Shown piece after piece: positions 1-6,960 of a stretch of 63,926 bases of DNA. Below the pieces are notes generated by a model that did not search any database, was not told the DNA's origin, and saw only the letters and a list, made by a program, of their open reading frames with translations. A program made the translations under genes and the position numbers. The first letter of the stretch is position 1. Each line of letters begins with the position of its first letter. Source of the stretch: an uncultured Eubacterium sp. GTDB taxonomy: Bacteria > Bacillota > Clostridia > Lachnospirales > Lachnospiraceae. The DNA lies in contig CAJTTQ010000003.1 of NCBI GenBank assembly GCA_910579145.1, positions 11,448 to 75,373 of the forward strand, read 5' to 3'.

Positions 1-38
1 ATACAATATTTGTTCAAATAGTTCTTAATATTAGAATT

Positions 39-1118
39 ATGGGAAAGTTTAAAGTAGTAGGAAAAGGAGCATGGCGGATGAAAGGGTATCGACAACTAAA
101 ATACGAAGATCGTCTTATTTTTGAAAAGATGTTAAGGGCTGGAATAAAAAAAGGAGAAATTGCAAGGCGATTACATATCCATAAAAATACTGTGACAAAT
201 GAAATTAAGCGTGGGCGTTATCTTCATCGAAACTCGGATTATACAGAAGAGTACCGCTATTCAGCTGAACTTGCCGAAAAACATTATCAGGAAAATGTTA
301 AGATGCGTGGTACACAGTTAAAAATAGCAAATGATTATGAGTACGCACAGTATTTGGAGAATCGAATAGCAGATGACGATTTTTCTCCTTCCGCAGTCTT
401 GGGGGAACTGGAGGCTACTGGAAGGGACAAGGAATACAAAACAAAAATATGCGTTACTACATTATATAGCTATATTGATAAAGGCGTATTTTTCAAGCTG
501 ACGAATAAAGATCTTCCGGTAAAGGGAAAGAGAAAGCGTAAATATCATAAGATAAAACGCCAGAAAAGAGCAAGTGCGGGAAAGAGTATAACTGAGCGCC
601 CTGAAGAAGTAGAAGATAGGGAAACGTTCGGTCATTGGGAAATGGACACTGTTGTTGGAAAGCAGGAAGTAAGCAAAAATGTACTTCTCGTCCTTACAGA
701 ACGGAAAACAAGACAAGAGTTACTTTTTAAAATGCCAACTCATGAAGCAAAAGAGGTTGTAGAAAAACTGAATTTTTTAGAGGTGCTTTGGGAAGATAAG
801 TTTCCAAAGGTATTTAAAAGTATTACGGTAGATAATGGCAGCGAGTTTGCTTATAATGAAGAAATGGAAAAATCTATTTTTGGTGGCAAAAGGACAAATA
901 TCTACTATTGTCACGCATACAGTAGTTGGGAACGTGGATCAAATGAGAACCAGAACAAACTGGTAAGACGAAAGATTCCTAAAGGCAGTGACTTTGATAA
1001 TAAGTCAGCCGAGGATATATCCAATATTGAACACTGGATAAATCATTATCCTAGAAAGATATTCGGTTTTCATACATCTGCTGAACTGTTTGATAAAGAA
1101 GTTGCTATGATTACATAA
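39..1118 (+). mobile_element. IS30-family transposase
   Basis: This 359-residue DDE transposase of the IS30 family has an N-terminal helix-turn-helix (about residues 20-60) and an RNase H-like catalytic domain. D203 (HWEMDTV) and D265 (TVDNG) fit the two aspartates, and the glutamate lies in WERGSNEN (298-304). The first ATG has no ribosome site. An in-frame ATG at 78 follows AAAAGGAG and may be the true start. The element sits directly upstream of phage head genes in the same direction and seems to have landed in the major capsid gene. Its left end lies outside the window. It resembles the transposase at 24102-25142 along its whole length but is clearly divergent from it. Confidence 0.9.
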
Positions 1119-1286
1119 AATGAATGTACTATAAGGAGCAAAGGCTGGCGTAAGGCAGTCTTTTTCTGCTACACAGAAATAGTCGATATGCACAAAAATA
1201 ACACAATGGCACTGTGCAAAATGCTGAAATGAAAAAATGTCACAAAAAAAGGTTGAAATTTATAGCAGGACGAGGAAGTACAGAAA
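1119..1286. other. IS30 right end and junction with phage DNA
   Basis: This is AT-rich non-coding DNA between the transposase stop and the phage reading frame. The stretch around 1234-1260 (TGTCACAAAA followed by GGTTGAAATTT) resembles the sequence just after the second transposase (TGTCGCAAAA then ATTGACA, about 25159-25177), so it is a candidate terminal repeat. The phage reading frame is open from 1266 rightwards, right after an in-frame stop at 1263. That puts the element's end near 1262. The left end cannot be seen, so the repeat and target duplication are unconfirmed. Confidence 0.45.
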
Positions 1287-1685
1287 GTGCTTGACGTAAG
1301 GCGTTTTGAGGTTGCGGTAATTGCACCTAAAGAATTGCCTAACGGTGCTACTTATATCGGTACTATCCATGAAATAGCAATGGATATTTACACCTATAAC
1401 GAGTGGTATCTTGATAACTGGACGAACAAAGCGAAGCCGGAGGATAAGCCGTTGCTGCCTGCTAATATCGTTGCCCTTTTATCCACGGAAGCTAATTATT
1501 CCATGTACTATGGGGCGGTCGGTATCGTGGACGAAGCAGGAAAGACGATTGCGGTTGTCGAGGGGTCAAGAATCCCCGAACAGTGGGTAGAAAGACGCCC
1601 GGCACGGCGTTTCTTGCAGTTGTCCGCTGCCCCTCTTTGCGTACCGCATGAGGTGGATTCTTGGTTTATTGCTACCGTCTGCTAA
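1287..1685 (+). pseudogene. probable 3' fragment of phage major capsid gene
   Basis: The frame encodes about 132 residues ending in SAAPLCVPHEVDSWFIATV. In composition, C-terminal pattern and map position (directly before the head-tail joining genes) it fits the C-terminal part of an E-family phage major capsid protein. The frame is open back to 1266, immediately after the IS30 right end, and the GTG at 1287 has no good ribosome site. I therefore read it as the tail end of a longer gene cut by the insertion. The capsid assignment is from pattern and synteny and is tentative; a small head protein is the alternative. Confidence 0.45.
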
Positions 1686-1700
1686 AGGCGGTGGCAACCC

Positions 1701-2039
1701 ATGAAGAATTTTAAGGAAATGCTTGATAAGGATTTGGATACAACCTTTTACAATACGGAGGAATTTGCACAGGTCAAACGGGTCAAGTATGACGGTATCG
1801 TAAAAAATATTCCTGTTATATTCGATTCGGGGGAAACAAAGGAACGAAATGCAGCAGGGGGCGACCATGCAGAGGGTATTTATGGGAGGTATACGGTTAT
1901 CCGGGTCCGTTTAAGCGATATGGGGAAAGAGCCAAGGCAGGGGGCAAGGTTTTACCTTGAAAACGAACTTTTCACGGTGGCAAGCGTCCTAAACGAGTAT
2001 AACGAGTTAATCATAGACTTGGAAAGGTTTGACGAGTAA
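1701..2039 (+). CDS. phage head-tail joining protein
   Basis: This 112-residue protein lies between the capsid fragment and a gpZ-like gene, where head-tail stopper or attachment proteins sit in contractile phages. The second half is beta-rich (GRYTVIRVRLSDMG, ARFYLENELFTVASV), as in small beta-barrel head-closure proteins. It overlaps the next gene by one base (TAATG), so translation is coupled. Synteny supports a role sealing the filled head to the tail. The exact family is not certain. Confidence 0.6.
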   Translation: MKNFKEMLDKDLDTTFYNTEEFAQVKRVKYDGIVKNIPVIFDSGETKERNAAGGDHAEGIYGRYTVIRVRLSDMGKEPRQGARFYLENELFTVASVLNEYNELIIDLERFDE

Positions 2040-2653
2040 TGATTGAAGTATCAGAACAGACCATAAACAGGATACACGCCATACTTGCAGGGGTTGAAAA
2101 TGCCGACAAAAAGGTATTAAAGCCTGCATTGACAAGGGGGTTAATGGCAGGCAAGACGGCAGCAGGAAAAGCGGTTAGGCAGACTTACCACATACCGGCA
2201 GGAGATTTTAACAGCCGAGGGTATATGAAGTATAACAGCGTGAGCCAAGGGGGCGACGGAATCGTAGGGAGTATTGAGTATTCCGGCGGAGTGATACCAC
2301 TTATTAGATTCAAAGTATCCCCGAACACGCCGAAACGGAAAAAGACCCCAAGCGCAGCGGTATTGAAAGCAAGCAGCCTTGTAAAGTTTGGCAGGGAAAA
2401 CAATGTTTTCGTGCAGCAAATGAAATCGGGGCATATCGGTATCTTTGAGAGGAAACAGGGGGAATATTCGGCAAGCCGTGGAAGCGGTCAAAACAAGCAC
2501 ACGGAAAAACTGAAAGAATTGTTATCCCCGGCAGTACCGCAGATGGTCGGCAATGATGAAGTTATGCAGACCGTGGAAGAAAGGGTAAACGAGGTAATAA
2601 ACCAAAGGATAGACCACGAAATAGAAAGGCTATTGAATAAGGGCGGAGGTTGA
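2039..2653 (+). CDS. phage tail completion protein, gpZ/HK97-gp10-like
   Basis: The protein has 204 residues. The N-terminal pattern (helix with NRIHAILAGVENADKKVLKPALTRG, then KTAAGKAVRQTYHI and a GSIEYSGG strand) is typical of prophage minor tail protein Z or gp10-like connector proteins. A basic, flexible middle (about 95-115) and a helical C-terminus follow. It sits between the head-closure gene and the tail terminator gene, as in Mu- and P2-like modules. It probably acts at the neck of the virion. Confidence 0.65.
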   Translation: MIEVSEQTINRIHAILAGVENADKKVLKPALTRGLMAGKTAAGKAVRQTYHIPAGDFNSRGYMKYNSVSQGGDGIVGSIEYSGGVIPLIRFKVSPNTPKRKKTPSAAVLKASSLVKFGRENNVFVQQMKSGHIGIFERKQGEYSASRGSGQNKHTEKLKELLSPAVPQMVGNDEVMQTVEERVNEVINQRIDHEIERLLNKGGG

Positions 2654-2655
2654 TA

Positions 2656-3129
2656 ATGACACCGTTGGAATTATTGGAATCCTTGAAAGCATATTGCGAG
2701 GAAATCACAAAGGATATGTTGTTGGTCGCAAGGGTCCCGGAAAATGGGACCGAAGCAGGAGAGCGACCGCCAAAAACCTTTATAGGCAATCTGCCCGACA
2801 AGGAAGCGGAGAAAAAAGCAGCACCCTACATACTCTTAAAACTTCTCACAAAGAAAACGGATGATGAAGAAAGCGTATGCAGGGTGCGTATTATTTGCGT
2901 GACCTTTTCCGAGGATAAGCAGGAGAATTACATACAATGTCTGAATCTTCTTACGAGGATTGAAACGAAGCTATTGGAGGATGTTGTAATAGACAACCGC
3001 TATTCCTGCCAAAAGCCGATTGAATCAATTTTGTATGATGATGATTTGGAGGTATACCAGATTGGAGAAATGATGACTATTTGGGAAATGCAGAAAGCGG
3101 AAAGGAACGTAAGGCAGTATTTGGAGTAA
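2656..3129 (+). CDS. probable tail terminator protein
   Basis: The ATG at 2656 is preferred over TTG at 2650 because GGAGG at 2645-2649 is then correctly spaced. The 157-residue alpha/beta protein sits just before the sheath operon, the usual place of the tail terminator that caps the tail tube under the head. Features such as YILLKLLTKKTDDE, CRVRIICVTFSEDKQENY and the final Y-Q-I-G-E-M-M-T-I-W-E-M segment fit the terminator fold (N-terminal helix, beta sheet, helix). Assignment is mostly from order and fold pattern. Confidence 0.55.
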   Translation: MTPLELLESLKAYCEEITKDMLLVARVPENGTEAGERPPKTFIGNLPDKEAEKKAAPYILLKLLTKKTDDEESVCRVRIICVTFSEDKQENYIQCLNLLTRIETKLLEDVVIDNRYSCQKPIESILYDDDLEVYQIGEMMTIWEMQKAERNVRQYLE

Positions 3130-3142
3130 GGAGGTAGCCGGA

Positions 3143-3505
3143 ATGGCAGCAGGAAAGCGTACAACCGCCGAAAAGGCGGTTGAAAATGAAAAGGCGGTAA
3201 ATCCTACCCCCAAAGCAGAAAAGGGGCAGGAAACGGCAAATACGGAAGCCACAGAGGGTAGATTTATCTATATCGGGCCGACCACAAGGACCGGCTTAGT
3301 GGAGAATACCATATTTTCCGGGAGCCGTGAGAGTGTCGAAGAGCATTTAAAGGACACTTTGGAAAAGATTCCACAGGTAAGGTTGCTTATCGTGGCAACG
3401 GAAAGCCTTGCAGTAAGCAAGGCAAAGGTAAGAAAGGCAGGCACATTACTTAACAAGTATTACAATGACGTTTTAAGCCTGTCAAGCAGGAATAAGGAGG
3501 GTTAA
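3143..3505 (+). CDS. phage protein of unknown function preceding the sheath
   Basis: This is a 120-residue protein with a charged, low-complexity N-terminus (about residues 1-40, rich in A, E, K and T) and a small folded C-terminal part (FIYIGPTTRTGLVENTIF, then VRLLIVATESLAVSK). It has a good ribosome site (AAGGAGGTAG) and lies 3 bases before the sheath start. Small proteins in this slot occur in many contractile phages, where they may help the sheath or terminator assemble. I do not recognise a defined family. Confidence 0.6.
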   Translation: MAAGKRTTAEKAVENEKAVNPTPKAEKGQETANTEATEGRFIYIGPTTRTGLVENTIFSGSRESVEEHLKDTLEKIPQVRLLIVATESLAVSKAKVRKAGTLLNKYYNDVLSLSSRNKEG

Positions 3506-3507
3506 GA

Positions 3508-4971
3508 ATGGCTTATTATCATGGAGCGAAAGCGAGTAAGCAGGCTACGACAGTTTCAACGCCTGTTACCGCAGACAGCAGTATTCATTTTATCGTAGGT
3601 GCTGCCCCCGCCCATACGGTAGGCGGTGCAGTAAACGAGCCGATTTTAGCACATTCCTATGGCGAAGCAGTACAGGCAATGGGATATAGCGAGGATTGGA
3701 AGAAATACGATATTTGCGAGGAAATCTATGCAAGTTTCCAACTTTATAAGAATGGGCCTATTGTTATGGTTAATGTCCTGGACCCTGCAAAGCATTTGAC
3801 GGGGGAAAGCACGGAGGATATGACATTGGCAGCAGGCGTTACGGATTTGCCGTTTGAAGCGTTGGCGGATTCCGTGGTTGTGAGGGGGTACAACGGAGAG
3901 GAAGAGTTGACCGAGGATTACGGCAGGGGGATTGATTACGACCTTATCTATACGGACGGCGTTTTGCGTTTGGAACGTATCGAGGGTGGGAAAATTGCGT
4001 CCGACACCGCAAAACTCAATATCAAGTTTAACGCCGTGGACCCGTCCAAGGTTACAAAAGCGGACGTTATCGGCGGATACGATACCGCAACGAAGAAATC
4101 GAAAGGTTTTGAGTTGGTGGATTCCGTTTTCCCGAAATACAGGGTTATCCCTACGCTTTTCCTTGCCCCCAATTTTTCCCATGACAGCGAGGTAGCTGCA
4201 ATCATGGCAGCCAAGGCGGAGAATATCAACGGCTTATTCGTGGGAAAAGCGATTATTGACGTTGACACAACGGAAGCCAAGACGTACACGGAAGCGGTGG
4301 AGTGGAAGAATAAGAACAACATTACGCAGCCGTCCGAGTTGTTGGCGTGGCCCATGCTGACGCTTGGGGGAAAACTGTACCACTATTCTACGCACCTTGC
4401 CGGGAGTATGTCGGCAACGGACGCTAACGAGGATTTGGGAAAGGGTACGCCGTGTGAATCGGCAAGCAATAAGACTTTGCAGATTGACGGCATGGCGTTA
4501 GCAGACGGAACGGAGGTATTGTTAGACCTTACCAAGGCGAACTACCTCAATTCACAGGGTATCATTACCGGGTTAAATCTCATGGGCGGTTATGTGTCGT
4601 GGGGGAATGAAACCGCCTGCTACCCTGCCAATACGGACGTGACGGATTATTTCTATTGCGTAAGCCGTATGTTCGGTTGGGTGGCAAATTCCGTTATCCT
4701 TTCCGTGTGGAATAAGGTTGACAGGAAATTAAACAGACGCTTGATAGAATCCGTGGTGCAGAGCCTTAACCTTTGGCTCAACGGTCTAATGGCGGAAGAG
4801 GTAATTTTAGGAGGGCGTATTGAGTTTTTAGAGGAAGAGAATACCGACACGGATTTAATGGCGGGTATCGCTCATTTCCACATTTACCTTACCCCGCCTA
4901 GTCCTGCCAAGGAACTTGATTTTGTCCTTGAGTATGACGTAAGTTACCTTGAAAATCTATTCGCAGCATAA
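3508..4971 (+). CDS. phage tail sheath protein
   Basis: This 487-residue contractile sheath subunit polymerises around the tail tube and contracts to drive it into the target cell. The N-terminus (HGAKASKQATTVSTPVTA, then IHFIVGAAP) and the C-terminal domain ending PPSPAKELDFVLEYDVSYL are characteristic of the sheath family, and length is normal. It is preceded by AGGAGGGTTAAG and followed 14 bases later by the tube gene. This gene shows that the phage is a myovirus or that the locus is a contractile tailocin. Confidence 0.92.
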   Translation: MAYYHGAKASKQATTVSTPVTADSSIHFIVGAAPAHTVGGAVNEPILAHSYGEAVQAMGYSEDWKKYDICEEIYASFQLYKNGPIVMVNVLDPAKHLTGESTEDMTLAAGVTDLPFEALADSVVVRGYNGEEELTEDYGRGIDYDLIYTDGVLRLERIEGGKIASDTAKLNIKFNAVDPSKVTKADVIGGYDTATKKSKGFELVDSVFPKYRVIPTLFLAPNFSHDSEVAAIMAAKAENINGLFVGKAIIDVDTTEAKTYTEAVEWKNKNNITQPSELLAWPMLTLGGKLYHYSTHLAGSMSATDANEDLGKGTPCESASNKTLQIDGMALADGTEVLLDLTKANYLNSQGIITGLNLMGGYVSWGNETACYPANTDVTDYFYCVSRMFGWVANSVILSVWNKVDRKLNRRLIESVVQSLNLWLNGLMAEEVILGGRIEFLEEENTDTDLMAGIAHFHIYLTPPSPAKELDFVLEYDVSYLENLFAA

Positions 4972-4985
4972 GGAGGTAAAAGGAT

Positions 4986-5504
4986 ATGCCGAAGATTGAC
5001 GAAACCGTAATAGGGTTTGCGGTGTATGAGGACGCAACCGAGTATATGGGGTTGTCGGAGGTGGCGTTGCCCGAAATTTCCAACATTACCGAGGAAATCA
5101 GCGGTGCAGGCATTGGAGGTAAGATTGAATCCGTTATCTTGGGTGCAATCGAAGCAATGACAACCACTTTCAATTTCAGAACCGTAACAAAGAACGCCAT
5201 TAAATTAAATGAGCCTAGACAGCACAACATTGATTTAAGGGCCGCACAGCAGCAGAAAGATACCGTAAAAGGCACAACGGAGGTAGTGAGGGTTAAGCAT
5301 ATTTTGGTACTGACACCCAAGAAACTTAACCCCGGAAAGGTGGCTACGGCGAGTGCAGCGGAGGTAAGCGGGGAATATGCGACCTCATACTACGCTACAT
5401 ACATTGACGGTAAGAAAATGCTTGAAATTGACCCGCTGAATTATATCTATTTTGTGAACGGAAAGGACTATTTGGCGGATGTAAGAAAGGCACTTGGAAA
5501 GTAA
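4986..5504 (+). CDS. phage major tail tube protein
   Basis: This 172-residue protein forms the inner tube of the contractile tail. It sits directly after the sheath and has the family's beta-rich pattern, for example ALPEISNITEEISGAGIGGKI, then a DYLADVRKALGK C-terminus. It resembles P2 gpFII/PBSX XkdM-type tubes. A compact terminator-like hairpin directly follows the stop, which would keep sheath and tube mRNA more abundant than downstream transcripts. This matches the many copies needed per particle. Confidence 0.88.
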   Translation: MPKIDETVIGFAVYEDATEYMGLSEVALPEISNITEEISGAGIGGKIESVILGAIEAMTTTFNFRTVTKNAIKLNEPRQHNIDLRAAQQQKDTVKGTTEVVRVKHILVLTPKKLNPGKVATASAAEVSGEYATSYYATYIDGKKMLEIDPLNYIYFVNGKDYLADVRKALGK

Positions 5505-5526
5505 GCACGGGAAGCCGTGCTTTTTT
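5504..5526 (+). terminator. hairpin between tube and chaperone genes
   Basis: The stem AGCACGG/CCGTGCT (5504-5510 with 5515-5521), GAAG loop, is followed by a T run. It is probably a partial terminator that lowers expression of everything after the tube gene. Confidence 0.75.
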
Positions 5527-5559
5527 CCTGCCTAAAATCAGATTATGGAGGATTAGAAA

Positions 5560-5940
5560 ATGGAAGATATTAAGAAAACAGTAAACAAGAAGGCAGCAGA
5601 GGAAACGAAAGAAGCGGTTGCGGTTGTGACCGATTCGGACACGCCGGAGGGGGCGTATGTGCATGAGTTTAAGAAGCCGTACACATTCGAGGATAAGACC
5701 TATACAAAGCTGGTTTTCGACTTTGAAAAACTGATAGGCGACGACCTTGTAGCCATTGAAAACGAAATGGCAGCGGTCGGGGAATACGCCTTATCCCCGG
5801 AAATTTCAACCTCATTCCTTTACCGCTTGGCAGCCAAGGCAGCAGGGGTAGGAAGTGACGTTATCGCTCATATGCCTATCCGTGATTTTGGGAAAATCAA
5901 GAATAAGAGCAGGGATTTTTTAATAAGCACGGGATTCTAA
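5560..5940 (+). CDS. tail assembly chaperone, short form (gpG-like)
   Basis: This 126-residue protein sits between the tube and the tape measure, in the standard slot of the tail assembly chaperone. Its core (AYVHEFKKPYTFEDKTYTKLVFDFEKL) matches the Mu gp41/XkdN-like family. The chaperone coats the tape measure and recruits tube subunits. Its 3' end holds an in-phase slippery heptamer T-TTT-TTA at 5916-5922, six codons before the stop, so ribosomes that shift back one base would make a longer form ending at 6098. The start ATG follows a GGAGGATTAG ribosome site. Confidence 0.85.
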   Translation: MEDIKKTVNKKAAEETKEAVAVVTDSDTPEGAYVHEFKKPYTFEDKTYTKLVFDFEKLIGDDLVAIENEMAAVGEYALSPEISTSFLYRLAAKAAGVGSDVIAHMPIRDFGKIKNKSRDFLISTGF

Positions 5941-6098
5941 GGCAGAATCCTATCAAATGGTTTAAACGAAATAGCCTACTGTTATCCAAGGAAACGCATA
6001 CCGGGTTAGAGTTTTGGTTGAGCCGGACACCAAGGGAATTAGATTCTTGGATTGCCGAGTATAACGAGATTGTCGAAGAGCAGAAGAAACAAAAGTAA
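5560..6098 (+). CDS. tail assembly chaperone, -1 frameshift form (gpGT-like)
   Basis: A -1 slip on T-TTT-TTA (5916-5922) would continue translation at 5922 for 58 more codons to TAA at 6096-6098. The extension includes WFKRNSLLLSKETHTGLEFW and SRTPRELDSWIAEYNEI, a tryptophan-rich helical segment typical of the T part of G-T chaperones. The -1 frame is open over the whole 177 bases and has no credible start codon or ribosome site of its own. Production of a minor frameshift product is conserved across tailed phages; here it is inferred from sequence only. Confidence 0.75.
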
Positions 6099-6105
6099 AA
6101 TGATG

Positions 6106-6156
6106 TTGAAAAAAGTACCTCCTATGGTATGATATAAGAAAAAACATAGGAGGTAC
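6106..6156 (+). promoter_or_regulatory. moron promoter with inverted repeat covering the ribosome site
   Basis: A promoter TTGAAA (6106-6111), 16-bp spacer, TATGAT (6128-6133) lies inside the tail operon. A perfect 12-bp inverted repeat, GTACCTCCTATG at 6115-6126 and CATAGGAGGTAC at 6145-6156, surrounds the -10 box. The right arm contains the AGGAGGT ribosome site of the next gene. The repeat could be a repressor operator in DNA. If transcription starts further upstream, as in readthrough from the late operon, it would form an RNA hairpin that hides the ribosome site. Confidence 0.7.
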
Positions 6157-6162
6157 AATAGT

Positions 6163-6333
6163 ATGCCGGACGTAAAATCGAACAAATTTTCGAGGGGGGG
6201 GGTACTGCTTAATACATTAGGCGATATAGATAAGTTGCCGAGAGAAGTTGCGGAAAAACTACAAAGCATAGTCGTTTTACACGGAATGTGTAATTATGCT
6301 TTTGTGATAAAACGGATAAGAGAGATACAATAG
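6163..6333 (+). CDS. small moron protein, unknown function
   Basis: This 56-residue protein starts with MPDVKSNKFSRGG and contains a helical second half (DKLPREVAEKLQSIVVLHG). It is read from its own promoter and an AGGAGG site, and shares a short transcription unit with the TM2-domain gene. Bases 6194-6202 are a run of nine G inside codons 11-14, so replication slippage would abolish the reading frame. No family recognised. Its place between the chaperone and tape measure genes is not needed for tail assembly, which suggests a host-benefit or superinfection gene. Confidence 0.6.
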   Translation: MPDVKSNKFSRGGVLLNTLGDIDKLPREVAEKLQSIVVLHGMCNYAFVIKRIREIQ

Positions 6334-6356
6334 ATAAAAATTATAGCCGTGATAAT

Positions 6357-6884
6357 TTGTTTAAGGAATTAAGCAAAAAGCAGTACGATTTTAAGCCGAA
6401 CACAAATACAACCAAGCGAGATATGATTGATTGGATTCTTACAAACGCAGAGCCATTAGCGGAAAGATTAGCAAACAAGTATATATCTGTCATATATTCC
6501 GATTCTTTCAGTGCATATGTAAAACCATTAAAAAGATTATTGGAGGAATTAGACATCAGACATACATATAGAGCAGAACGAATTTATTTAGTGGATTTTT
6601 ACAATGAAATGCAGCAGGAAAAGGAGCAGGCAAGAACAGATATTGAAACGGTAGTGGACGTTGTTGCGGAAAAGCAGCAGGAAAGCACAAAAAGCAAAGT
6701 GGTAGCTTTAATATTGTGTATTTTGGGCGGTTATTTGGGGTTACACCATTTTTATACAGGAAAAACAGGAATAGGGGTATTGTATTTATTCACGGTTGGA
6801 CTATTTGGCGTTGGGTGGATAGTTGATATTGTGAGGATAGCAGGCGGAAAATATACAGACAAAAACGGAAAATGCTTGAAGTAA
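6357..6884 (+). CDS. TM2-domain membrane protein (moron)
   Basis: This protein of about 175 residues has a soluble N-terminal helical part (to about 105) and a C-terminal TM2 domain: two membrane helices around GGYLGLHHFYTGKTGIG and LYLFTVGLFGVGWIVDI. The frame begins with TTG at 6357. No strong ribosome site is visible and the frame is open upstream to 6294, so the start is uncertain. A terminator follows at 6910. TM2 proteins are common in phage and bacterial membranes with mostly unknown roles. Superinfection exclusion is a guess from context. Confidence 0.7.
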   Translation: MFKELSKKQYDFKPNTNTTKRDMIDWILTNAEPLAERLANKYISVIYSDSFSAYVKPLKRLLEELDIRHTYRAERIYLVDFYNEMQQEKEQARTDIETVVDVVAEKQQESTKSKVVALILCILGGYLGLHHFYTGKTGIGVLYLFTVGLFGVGWIVDIVRIAGGKYTDKNGKCLK

Positions 6885-6909
6885 AATATAAAAATAGCTG
6901 ATAGATAGA

Positions 6910-6938
6910 AGCACTTGCAGAAATGTAGGTGCTTTTAT
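6910..6938 (+). terminator. terminator of the moron unit
   Basis: A 9-bp stem (6910-6918 with 6925-6933, two G-T pairs), a 6-base loop and a TTTTATTA tail. Together with the promoter at 6106 it isolates the two moron genes from the late operon. Confidence 0.7.
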
Positions 6939-6960
6939 TATGCAGAAAAGGAGGTGTGGA

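Noticed and set aside
6163..6884. Single gene split by slippage in the G9 tract
   Set aside because: The frame of the TM2 gene has stops at 6210 and 6291 upstream, so a one-base shift would not fuse the two genes.
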